A stretch of DNA of 64,000 nt. It comes from Luteibacter anthropi (lineage in GTDB: Bacteria > Pseudomonadota > Gammaproteobacteria > Xanthomonadales > Rhodanobacteraceae). The notes under the pieces were generated by a model that was given only the letters and a program-made list of their open reading frames with translations, was not told the origin of the DNA and did not search any database. Each line of letters begins with the position of its first letter. The stretch's first letter is position 1. The DNA lies in contig NZ_JAARLZ010000010.1 of assembly GCF_011759365.1 (NCBI RefSeq), positions 1 to 64,000 of the forward strand. The letters run 5' to 3'. Positions 26,618 to 34,719 of the stretch are shown here, piece by piece. A program made the position numbers and the translations under genes.

Positions 26618-26782
26618 GCCACCGCCACGCTGGCCTGTCCCGGCCACCCACTGATGGACCCGGCCAATCCGCTGTGACGGCGTGGCCATGGTGTGCGGAT
26701 TCGGAAGCGGTACCTATGGAAGGATTCTGAAAAACGGCATCCGGGAGATGCGATTTATCTCATCGTGGATGGATGAGGGTTC

Positions 26783-27120
26783 GAGCCGATGTGGCGTGGT
26801 CGTGTTTACTGGTAAACCGGGGCGCTGGGTTCCAGCGTTCGCTGGAACGACGGGCTACAAGACTGGGATGTCCTGCCTACCCCTCACGCCGTCCCTGCGA
26901 ACGCAGGGACCCAGTGCGGTGCAATGGGTTAACGACGGGCTAAAAGACTGGGATGTCCTGCCTACCTCTCGCGTCGTCCCTGCGAACGCAGGGACCCAGT
27001 GCGGTGCAATGGGTTAACGGCGGGCTAAAAGACTGGGATGTCCTGCCACCCCTCACGTCGTCCCTGCGAACGCAGGGACCCAGTGCGATGCAATGGGTTG
27101 TCGCGATCATGTTACCTACA
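26783..27120 (+). repeat. Left array of a complex palindromic repeat (plus orientation)
   Basis: Contains one full unit of the ~172-bp repeat seen at 28.3-29.2 kb, in opposite orientation, with its inner 84-85 bp part present three times. Perfect 20-bp palindromes lie at 26829-26848 (GTTCCAGCG centre) and at 26891-26910, 26976-26995 and 27060-27079 (GTCCCTGCG centre). Unit borders GAGCCGATG... and ...GTTACCTACA match the right-hand copies. Frames open across it are repeat artefacts. Confidence 0.85.
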
Positions 27121-27248
27121 TAATCCCCGGCACACCGCAACGGCGACGCCACTGCACACCAATCACCGCTGCACTGAAAACGTTTCAATTTACGCCCCGC
27201 CATGGTGGACGTACTTTCGTAGGAATCCCAATCACCCAAGGGTTTCCC

Positions 27249-28310
27249 ATGGAATACCGACTGCTTGGCCGTTCCGGCCTCAAGGTCTCCACGCTGACGA
27301 TGGGCACGATGACGTTCGGTGGCGAAGGCAAGTTCGCCACCGTCGGCAGCAGTGGCGTCGACGAAGCCCGCCGCTTGATCGACATGTGCGTGGATGCGGG
27401 CGTGAACCTGCTCGACACGGCCAACATGTATTCCGCTGGCCGCTCGGAAGAGATCATCGGTGAAGTGCTCAACGGCAAGCGCCCGAAAGGCCTGCTGCTC
27501 GCCACCAAGGCACGCTTCCGCATGGGCGACGGCCCGAACGACGTCGGCCTGTCGCGTCATCACCTGATCCGCGAGTGCGAGGCCAGCCTGCGTCGCCTGC
27601 GTACCGACGTGATCGACCTGTACCAGGTCCACCAGTGGGACGGACTCACGCCGCTGGAAGAAACCCTCGAAGCACTCGATACGCTGGTGAAGCAGGGTAA
27701 GGTTCGCTACCTCGGCTGCTCGAACTATTCGGCGTGGCATCTGATGAAGGCGCTGGGTATCAGCGAGCGCGAACATCGCCAGCGCTTTGTTGCCCAGCAG
27801 ATCCATTACACGCTGGAAGCGCGCGAAGCCGAGTATGAATTGCTGCCGATCTCCATCGACCAGGGACTGGGCGTACTCGTATGGAGTCCGCTTGCTGCGG
27901 GCCTGCTCTCGGGCAAGCACCGTCGCGATGCGAAGGCTCCGGAAGGTTCACGCCAGCTCGCCGGCTGGACGGAGCCGCCGATCCGCGATGAAGAGCGTCT
28001 GTGGCGCATCGTGGACGTGCTGGTGTCGATCGGCGAGGCGCGTGGCGTATCGGCGGCGCGGGTCGCCCTGGCGTGGCTGCTGGAGCGTCCGGCCGTGACG
28101 TCTCTGGTAATCGGTGGCCGTACCGAGGTGCAGTTCCGCGACAATCTCGCAGCGGCCGAACTGAAGCTCACCGCCGAAGAGCGTCAGCGTCTGGATGATG
28201 TCAGCGCCCCGCCGTTGCTCTACCCGTACTGGCACCAGCTGTACACGGCATCGGACCGCCTCAGCGAAGCCGACATGCCACTGCTGCGTCCACACCTGGA
28301 CAAAAAGTAG
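27249..28310 (+). CDS. Aldo/keto reductase
   Basis: 353 residues, (beta/alpha)8 NADPH-dependent oxidoreductase of the YajO/MocA-like group: MEYRLLGRSGLKVSTLTMGT, catalytic Asp and Tyr in LLDTANMYSAGRSEEIIG, Lys in LLATKARF, His in DLYQVHQWDG, and cofactor loop VTSLVIGGRTEVQFRDNL. Likely reduces an aldehyde or sugar-type ketone. AAGGG eight bases upstream supports the start. The gene is isolated between inverted arrays of the same repeat, 130 bp upstream and 8 bp downstream, an arrangement that suggests it could have moved or been rearranged as a block. Confidence 0.9.
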   Translation: MEYRLLGRSGLKVSTLTMGTMTFGGEGKFATVGSSGVDEARRLIDMCVDAGVNLLDTANMYSAGRSEEIIGEVLNGKRPKGLLLATKARFRMGDGPNDVGLSRHHLIRECEASLRRLRTDVIDLYQVHQWDGLTPLEETLEALDTLVKQGKVRYLGCSNYSAWHLMKALGISEREHRQRFVAQQIHYTLEAREAEYELLPISIDQGLGVLVWSPLAAGLLSGKHRRDAKAPEGSRQLAGWTEPPIRDEERLWRIVDVLVSIGEARGVSAARVALAWLLERPAVTSLVIGGRTEVQFRDNLAAAELKLTAEERQRLDDVSAPPLLYPYWHQLYTASDRLSEADMPLLRPHLDKK

Positions 28311-28318
28311 GCCCGACT

Positions 28319-29150
28319 GTCGTTCCTGCGCAGGCAGGAACCCAGCGCACCGGTTCACCAGTAAAAACCGCTACGTTGCATCGGCTTGTGTGTAGGTAAC
28401 CCTCTCGCGAGAACCCACCGCACCGCACTGGGTCCCTGCGTTCGCAGGGACGACGTGAGGGGTAGACAGGGAGTCGCAATCTCGCAACCCGTCGTTCCTG
28501 CGAACGCAGGAACCTAGCGCCACGGTTCACCAGTAAACACCGCCACGTTTCATCGGCTTGTGTGTAGGTAACCCGCTCGCGGAAACCTATTGCACCGCAC
28601 TGGGTCCCTGCTTTCGCAGGGACGACGTGAGGGGTAGGAAAGGAATCGAAATCTCGCAACCCGTCGTTCCTGCGAACGCAGGAACCCAGCGCCACGGTTC
28701 ACCAGTAAACACCGCCACGTTTCATCGGCTTGTGTGTAGGTAACTCGCTCGCGGAAACCTATTGCACCGCACTGGGTCCGAAGCGTTCGCAGGGACAACG
28801 TGAGGGGTAGACAGGGCATCGCAATCTCGTAACCCGTCGTTCCTGCGAACGCAGGAACCCAGCGCCACGGTTCACCAGTAAACACCGCCACGTTTCATCG
28901 GCTTGTGTGTAGGTAACCCGCTCGCGGAAACCTATTGCACCGCACTGGGTCCCTGCGTTCGCAGGGACGACGTGAGGGGTAGGCAGGGCATCGCAATCTC
29001 CCAATCCGTCGTTCCTGCGAACGCAGGAACCCAGCGCCACGGTTCACCAGTAAACACCGCCACGCTGCATCAGCCCGTGTGTAGGTGGCACTGTCGCGCA
29101 AATCGATTGCACCGCACTGGGTCCCTGCGTTCGCAGGGACGACGTGAGGG
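28319..29150 (-). repeat. Five tandem copies of a ~172-bp repeat (minus orientation)
   Basis: Units start at 28319, 28491, 28663, 28836 and 29008 (period 172-173 bp). Each holds two palindromes: GTTCCTGCG/CGCAGGAAC at the start and GTCCCTGCG/CGCAGGGAC near the end, separated by the stretch CACCAGTAAACACCGCCACG...TGTGTAGGTAAC. Units differ by scattered substitutions, so they are not a recent exact duplication. Coding frames reported within are repeat-derived. Confidence 0.92.
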
Positions 29151-29165
29151 GAGGAATAAGAGACA

Positions 29166-29747
29166 TCAAGTGACGGCATGCGTCCGAAGGTCCTGGCGCC
29201 AGGCACGCAGACCCATCGACGCCAGCACGACGAAACCAGCGTACAGCACGGCCGTTACCGGTAGATCCTTATAGACGTACTCGCCCACATAGATCACATC
29301 CACCACGATCCACAACCACCACGCAGCAGCATGCCGACGTGCCTGCCACCACTGGGCAACGAGGCTGAACGCGGTAAGCGCCGCATCCAGCCAAGGCAGC
29401 GCAGCATCCGTCCAGCGATGCATGCCGAAGCCAAGCGCCAGAGCAGCAAGCGTGCCCACGGCCAGATGCAGGATCGCACTGCGCCTGTCGAGCGCCGTGA
29501 CGCGCACATGCCCCGTATCGTCAAGATGACGCATCCATCGCTGCCAGCCGTAGAGGATCAACACGGCGAACACCACCTGCAGCAAGGTATCCGAATACAG
29601 CTTCGCCTCGATGAAGATCCACGCATAGGCAATCACGGACACCAGCCCCACGGGCCACGACCAGGGACTGCGCCGTGCCGTGAGCCATACGCCCGCCGCG
29701 CTCACCAGCGCAGCAGACACCTCGAAGACCGACAGCTCAAAAGTCAT
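29166..29747 (-). CDS. pnuT: PnuC-family transporter, predicted thiamine permease PnuT
   Basis: 193 residues, about seven membrane segments. PnuC-family signature in WSWPVGLVSVIAYAWIFIEA, KLYSDTLLQVVFAVLILYGW and the C-terminal WWLWIVVDVIYVGEYVYKDL. Family members import pyridine nucleotide precursors or, in the PnuT branch, thiamine. Because it overlaps by 11 bases a TonB-receptor gene that follows a TPP riboswitch, the thiamine assignment is strongly favoured. Facilitates uptake across the inner membrane, with trapping by phosphorylation. Confidence 0.88.
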   Translation of the reverse strand: MTFELSVFEVSAALVSAAGVWLTARRSPWSWPVGLVSVIAYAWIFIEAKLYSDTLLQVVFAVLILYGWQRWMRHLDDTGHVRVTALDRRSAILHLAVGTLAALALGFGMHRWTDAALPWLDAALTAFSLVAQWWQARRHAAAWWLWIVVDVIYVGEYVYKDLPVTAVLYAGFVVLASMGLRAWRQDLRTHAVT

Positions 29748-31908
29748 ACGTCACCGACAGGCGCGCCAGACGCGGCATGCCCGGGAACAGGTAACGGTCG
29801 CCGCCCGAACTGCCCGTATCTCGCCAGTAGAAGTGATTGAACACGTTGTCGACATTGAGGCGGATCGTGAGCGCATGCGCATCGATGGCAGTGACATAGC
29901 GCAGCCCCGCATCGAACACATGATAGGCCGGCACACTGGTGCGGCCATCTGGCGTGGCAACGTTCGTACCCACATAGCGCCAGCCGCCAAGCACGGCCAG
30001 GCCCGGCGCAAACGGCAGGCTGTAGTCGGCATACACCGCCGTGCGCCAACGCGGCACGTTGATTACCTGATGGCCTTCGTAAGCGGCAATGCCCGTGTTT
30101 TCCGCACGTGCGCGTATCGCATTGGCACTGGCCGTGATGCGCAGGTTGTCGGTGAGGCGGCCGGCGAGGTTCAGCTCGACGCCCGTATGCACCTCCTGGC
30201 CCATCTGCACGAAGGTGAAGCCCGAGGCCGAACTATCCGGGCTCGCGAACTGATAGGGCTGACGGATGCGATATACCGCCGCCTGAAGGTCCAGCGAATC
30301 ACTGACGGCGTACTTTGCGCCCGCCTCGATCTGCCGCGAATGCAACGATGCCAGCGTCGTGCCGCCATTGCTCGTCCAGTACGGCGCCGAGCGACCCAGC
30401 GACAGGCCCTCGCCGTAGCTGACATAGGTGGTCAGCGGCGCCGTGGGCTGCCAGAGCACGGCGGCCTGCGGCAGCGTCTTGGTCATACGCGTATGTCGCT
30501 GCTCAACGCCACTGCTGTCATAAGCGGTTTCGTCCAGACGCACCAGGCGCGCACCCGCCAGCACCTGCCACTGTTCGCCCAGATGCACGCGGTCGATGGC
30601 AAACAACGTACGCTGCCAGCTGGTGAGCCGGCGCGCCGACGGACCGGGCTGGTTGGGCGATGGTGCGAACACCGGCGGCTCGGGATCGTCGATATTCGCC
30701 GTACCCACGTAGTCGTACACGTAAGGACGCTGATCCATCGTGCGACGGAAACTGCTGGCGCCCACGTTCAGCTCGTGATCCACGCTGCCGGTGGCGAAAC
30801 TGCCGGTAAGAACGGCGCGCACTTCGTCGTTCACGCGGGTATCGTCGGGACTACGGAAATCGTAGACGTCGTAGTCGCCGTTCGGCGCGAAGAAATAACC
30901 CGGCGAACCGTTTGCGCAGGCGGCGGCATACGCACAACCATAGGCAAACGCCACGTTGTCGTCGATGGCAGTGCGGCTATGCCCTGCCGACAGCTGGCCG
31001 TTCCACTTGTCGCTGAAGCGGTAATTGAAGCGCAGCGAGGTATTGCTCGAATGAATACCCACCGGCTGCTGCCAGGGCTGGTACCCCAGCAGGCGCGTGC
31101 GACTGGGATGCCCGGGAATCGTGGTGCCACCGAGCAGCTGGTAGCCTGATGCCGAACGCTGGCCGCTGGTCTGGTAATCCGTATCGAGCAGCAGCGTGGC
31201 ACGCTCGCTGATCTTCCAGTCTGCCGCGATGGAAACATAGCTGCGCCGACCATTGGCATGCTCGATATACGAGTGGGTCTGCTCGTTGGCCGCGTTCACG
31301 CGCATCCCGAACGACGGCGAGAACCAGGCACCGAGATCCAGCGCTTCGTATGACGAACCATGCGAATCCGTGCCGACGGTGACCGTATGGACGTCCGCTG
31401 CACGCTTGCTCACATAGTTGACCAGGCCACCGGGCTCGACCACGCCGGCTTCCAGTCCGCCCAGGCCCTTGAGCACTTCCACGCGCTCCTTGCCTTCCAG
31501 CGCCAGTCGCTGTTCACCTGACATGAGCATGCCGTTGAAACGGAAGCCGGTGGCCAGATCGAGCGGAAAACCACGGATGGAGACATCCTGGTAGTAACCC
31601 ACCGGCGCGTAGTTGTCGTTGATCGCGGCATCGCCGCGCACCAGTTCGCTCAGCGAACGGGGCTGGCGGTCGTCGATCTGCGCGCGCGTAATCACGGTGA
31701 TCGCGGCCGGCGTGTCGTGCAGGCTCGCGCTGCCGAAGCTGCCGAAGGTATCCAGCTGCGAACTGGCGGCCTGGTAACCGTTGGCAGTGGTGGCATGCAC
31801 GTCGATCGTGGGCAGGGTGCGCGCCTGCGGCGCGGCATCGTCGGCTGCCCGCGCGAACGGCGCGGCGGCAAGCAGGGCAAGGAAAAGCGGGGTGCGGGAG
31901 GGGTTCAT
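29737..31908 (-). CDS. TonB-dependent outer-membrane receptor, predicted thiamine uptake
   Basis: 723 residues. Signal peptide MNPSRTPLFLALLAAAPFARA, plug domain (about 45-190: DTPAAITVITRAQIDDRQPR, QDVSIRGFPLDLATGF, EVLKGLGGLEAGVVEPGG) and a 22-strand barrel ending in aromatic YDF. By sequence it is of the siderophore-receptor type, but the upstream TPP riboswitch and downstream PnuC-family gene indicate thiamine or a thiamine precursor as ligand. I chose ATG 31908, where the signal peptide begins, 62 bases after the aptamer; no clear Shine-Dalgarno is visible, as expected if it is sequestered by the switch. Confidence 0.88.
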   Translation of the reverse strand: MNPSRTPLFLALLAAAPFARAADDAAPQARTLPTIDVHATTANGYQAASSQLDTFGSFGSASLHDTPAAITVITRAQIDDRQPRSLSELVRGDAAINDNYAPVGYYQDVSIRGFPLDLATGFRFNGMLMSGEQRLALEGKERVEVLKGLGGLEAGVVEPGGLVNYVSKRAADVHTVTVGTDSHGSSYEALDLGAWFSPSFGMRVNAANEQTHSYIEHANGRRSYVSIAADWKISERATLLLDTDYQTSGQRSASGYQLLGGTTIPGHPSRTRLLGYQPWQQPVGIHSSNTSLRFNYRFSDKWNGQLSAGHSRTAIDDNVAFAYGCAYAAACANGSPGYFFAPNGDYDVYDFRSPDDTRVNDEVRAVLTGSFATGSVDHELNVGASSFRRTMDQRPYVYDYVGTANIDDPEPPVFAPSPNQPGPSARRLTSWQRTLFAIDRVHLGEQWQVLAGARLVRLDETAYDSSGVEQRHTRMTKTLPQAAVLWQPTAPLTTYVSYGEGLSLGRSAPYWTSNGGTTLASLHSRQIEAGAKYAVSDSLDLQAAVYRIRQPYQFASPDSSASGFTFVQMGQEVHTGVELNLAGRLTDNLRITASANAIRARAENTGIAAYEGHQVINVPRWRTAVYADYSLPFAPGLAVLGGWRYVGTNVATPDGRTSVPAYHVFDAGLRYVTAIDAHALTIRLNVDNVFNHFYWRDTGSSGGDRYLFPGMPRLARLSVTYDF

Positions 31909-31970
31909 CGTCGTCTTCGTGGCTACGGACGAAGCGACGGCGGACCGCATGCCGCGCAGACGGCCGTGGT

Positions 31971-32056
31971 CCTGCAAGCTCCCTACGCCGGTGTTAACCG
32001 GATCAGGTTCCAAGGGACTCTCTCAGCCGGCATTCGCCCGGCACCCCCGCTTCAGG
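31971..32056 (-). promoter_or_regulatory. TPP (THI-box) riboswitch
   Basis: On the minus strand the aptamer reads CCTGAAGCGGGGGTGCC, then CTGAGAGAGTCCC, then ACCTGATCCGGTTAACACCG and GCGTAGGGAGCTTGCAGG. All hallmark segments of the thiamine pyrophosphate aptamer are present: GGGGUGC, CUGAGA, ACCUGAUCCGGUUAA, CGNAGGGA, and a P1 helix formed by CCTGAAGC with GCTTGCAGG. It lies 62 bases upstream of the receptor start. It should switch off receptor and permease when TPP is abundant. Confidence 0.96.
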
Positions 32057-32077
32057 CGCCTATTGAACCACGAATCG

Positions 32078-33211
32078 TCAGACGGCGTAGCGCAGGAAGT
32101 CCAGGAAGGCCCGGCCGTAGGGCCCGGCAAACCAGGCCGCATGGCCGCGCAGGAAGGTGTGATAGGCCACGTCGGCGTGGTCGGGGCGGCGCGTGATGCC
32201 CTCGAAATACTCCACCTCGGACAGTGCGAAGTCGATATGCACCAGCGGCAACACGTCGGCAAGCAGGGCTACGTCTTCGGCCGTGAGTGGCCTTACCGAG
32301 CGGTAGCCGCGAAGCAGCGCCAGGGCAAGATCCGTGCGTGCGATGTCACCACGCGCCACGTCCAGCCATGCAATGGCATTGCGCTCGATGGCGGTCGCGA
32401 GGTCGAACAAGGCAAAGGTGCGCGCCGACAGGCCGAAGTCCAGCACGTCGGTGATCGTGGCGGCGTCGCCATCGTCGCTCCAGCAGAGGTTCGACACATG
32501 CCAGTCGCCGTGCGTCCATAGCGGCGCCTGATGCGCGATGCCATCCCAGGCACTCCTATGCCAGGGTGCGATGGCGGTGCTGACCTGGGTTTTCCAGTCG
32601 TGCCGGCGCAGGTAGGCATCCAGGTGCGGCCGGTGCGCCAGCTGGTCAGCCATGGACGCCACCGGGTCCGGATCGGAAAGGATTTCCGCGCGGGCCACGA
32701 GGATGTCGGTGGATCGCTGGGGCGCGTCATAGCCTTCGGCGGCCAGATGCAGCCGGCCAAGCATCGCGCCCGCCGCCCATGCATGCTTTACCCCGCCGAT
32801 AGGCGACCACGAGAACGCATCGCGGTAGATATCGCGACCGCGTGCCGGGTCGTGGATCTCGTAGACCCATTGGCCCTGCTTCAGGACCGTGGCGCCATCT
32901 TCCATGGCAAGCACACGCGGCACGGGCATACCTCGCGCACGCAGGTGCGCCGAGAAATGGTGCTCTTCTTCCAGCTGTGCCGGCGTGCGCACGCTGCGAT
33001 GGTGGCGCTTCATGAAGACGCGCCCCTGCGCCGTATCGACCAGCGCAGCGGCAGACAGCGGCCGGGGGCTGCGCCAGGCCAGTGCGCGCAGGCCGCCCAG
33101 CTGCGGATAGTGTTCAAGGACGACGCCCACCTCGGGAGCGACCAGCGGCGGCCAGTCGGGTTCCAGTTCGTCGCCGGCAAGGCCGTGGGTAAGGTGGACG
33201 TCGTCGATCAT
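32078..33211 (-). CDS. APH-family phosphotransferase
   Basis: 377 residues with the aminoglycoside-phosphotransferase/choline-kinase fold: FMKRHHRSVRTPAQLEEEHH (phosphate-binding lysine and helix), catalytic THGDWHVSNLCW and metal site DVLDFGLSA. It phosphorylates an unknown small molecule. It begins 9 bp after the stop of the RND outer-membrane gene and ends 22 bp before the TPP riboswitch, so it may be the last gene of the efflux operon or a thiamine/hydroxyethylthiazole-type kinase cotranscribed into the thiamine genes; sequence alone does not decide. Confidence 0.82.
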   Translation of the reverse strand: MIDDVHLTHGLAGDELEPDWPPLVAPEVGVVLEHYPQLGGLRALAWRSPRPLSAAALVDTAQGRVFMKRHHRSVRTPAQLEEEHHFSAHLRARGMPVPRVLAMEDGATVLKQGQWVYEIHDPARGRDIYRDAFSWSPIGGVKHAWAAGAMLGRLHLAAEGYDAPQRSTDILVARAEILSDPDPVASMADQLAHRPHLDAYLRRHDWKTQVSTAIAPWHRSAWDGIAHQAPLWTHGDWHVSNLCWSDDGDAATITDVLDFGLSARTFALFDLATAIERNAIAWLDVARGDIARTDLALALLRGYRSVRPLTAEDVALLADVLPLVHIDFALSEVEYFEGITRRPDHADVAYHTFLRGHAAWFAGPYGRAFLDFLRYAV

Positions 33212-33220
33212 CCCGGGAGT

Positions 33221-34717
33221 TTACCCGTGCGGCTGCTCCGTCGTGGCCGACGCGGTATCCGCGTCGTCGTGCCGGTTCCACCAGCCGCCACCCAGTGCCT
33301 GGAACAGGGCCGTGGTGTCGGACAAGCGGGTGGCCTTGGCCTGTGCCAGCGACAACAGGGCCTGCCGCCAGAGCAGTTCGCTGGCAAGCACCTGCGACTG
33401 GCTGGCGTCGCCAAGGCTCAGCTGCTGCTGGAGGATGGACAGGCTGCTTGCCGCCGCGCGCTCCGCCCGCTGGGCCGCCAGCAGGGCCTGCGTGTCGGCA
33501 CGGATGGCATGAAGAGTGTCTGCCACCGATTGCAGGGCTGCCAGCACCACGCCGCGGTACTGCGCCGCTGCCTGGTCATAGGCCGCCTCCGCCGCACGCT
33601 GCTTGTGCTTGAGCGCGCCGCCGTCGAACAGGGGCTGGGTCAGGCCCGCTCCCAGGCTCCAGAAACCGGTGCTGCCCGCAAACAGCTGGCTGGTCTTCTC
33701 TGCCGTGGTGCCGGCGGTGGCCGTGATCTGGAGGTCCGGCAGGCGTGCCGCGACCGCCACGCCTACATCGGCGCTGGCGCCATGCAGGGCTTCTTCGGCC
33801 GCGCGCACGTCGGGGCGTTGCTCCACCAGCTTCGCCGGAAGGCTGAGCGGCAGTTCCTTCGGCAGGTGCAATGATTCGAGGGTGAACACCGCCGGCACCG
33901 GTTCGTCCGGACGCCGGCCCGTGAGCACGGCCAGCAGGTCGCGCTGTTGCGCCAGCTGCTTTTCCAGCGGCGGCAGCGTCGCCCTGCTCTGTTCCAGCGC
34001 AGCCACCTGCACGGCGATATCACCATCGGAAACGTCACCCAGCGCACGCTGGCGACGAAGCGTTTCGAGGATGCGACCCTGCGCGTCGATGATGCGCTGG
34101 GTGACGTCGATCTGCTCGCGCAGCGACGCCTCGCCGATGGCGGCATTCACCACGTTGCTGGTCAGCGTCAGATACGTGGCCTCCAGTTGGAAGCGCTGCG
34201 CCTCGGCCTGCGCCACGCTCGATTCCACCTGGCGTCGCGTACCACCCCAGATATCGGGCGAATACGACACACTGAGCTGCGCCGTGGTGAGGTTGTACAG
34301 GCTGGCATTGGACGCGGCACCGCTGGCGACATCCGCCGCCGTATCCTGGCGCGTGCTGTTCACGCTGCCGTTCACCGTGGGGAAATAGGCCCCGCGCTGG
34401 GCCCTCACGTTTTCCCACGCCTGGCGCAGCGCTGCATGTGCGGCGGTCACGTCACTGTTATGCGCCAGCGCGTCGGCGATCAGCGCATCCAGCTGCTTGT
34501 CGTGGAACAGCGTCCACCACTGGCCGGGAATATCCATGCCTTCCACGATGTGCTGCGCGGCGTGCCCTGTCATTGGTCTGGGATGCGGCTCGTATGCCGT
34601 GGCCTTCGGCGCGTCGGGACGCTGGAAGTCCGGACCCACCGCACAGCCGGCGAGCCCGACGAGAAGCAGGGGCAGCAACAGGCGCGTGCATCCCCTGGCT
34701 TGAATGAACTGGCGCAT
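33221..34717 (-). CDS. RND efflux outer-membrane factor (NodT/TolC-like lipoprotein)
   Basis: 498 residues. Lipoprotein signal LLLPLLLVGLAGC (Cys at about 25) then the duplicated OEP domain (WWTLFHDKQLDALIADALAH, NSDVTAAHAALRQAWENVRA, and RPDVRAAEEALHGASADVGV). It forms the outer-membrane channel of a tripartite pump. Only 2 bp separates it from the permease gene upstream, so the three form one operon. Confidence 0.93.
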   Translation of the reverse strand: MRQFIQARGCTRLLLPLLLVGLAGCAVGPDFQRPDAPKATAYEPHPRPMTGHAAQHIVEGMDIPGQWWTLFHDKQLDALIADALAHNSDVTAAHAALRQAWENVRAQRGAYFPTVNGSVNSTRQDTAADVASGAASNASLYNLTTAQLSVSYSPDIWGGTRRQVESSVAQAEAQRFQLEATYLTLTSNVVNAAIGEASLREQIDVTQRIIDAQGRILETLRRQRALGDVSDGDIAVQVAALEQSRATLPPLEKQLAQQRDLLAVLTGRRPDEPVPAVFTLESLHLPKELPLSLPAKLVEQRPDVRAAEEALHGASADVGVAVAARLPDLQITATAGTTAEKTSQLFAGSTGFWSLGAGLTQPLFDGGALKHKQRAAEAAYDQAAAQYRGVVLAALQSVADTLHAIRADTQALLAAQRAERAAASSLSILQQQLSLGDASQSQVLASELLWRQALLSLAQAKATRLSDTTALFQALGGGWWNRHDDADTASATTEQPHG

Positions 34718-34719
34718 GA

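Noticed and set aside
26682-27017. Coding frames within the 26.7-27.1 kb and 28.3-29.2 kb repeats (e.g. VVPANAGTQ, RVTYTQADET)
   Set aside because: They are translations of tandem palindromic repeats, with repeated peptide blocks and no binding sites.
28319-29150. Regular direct repeats that could suggest a CRISPR array
   Set aside because: The repeat unit is about 172 bp, there are no short variable spacers, and no cas genes are present.
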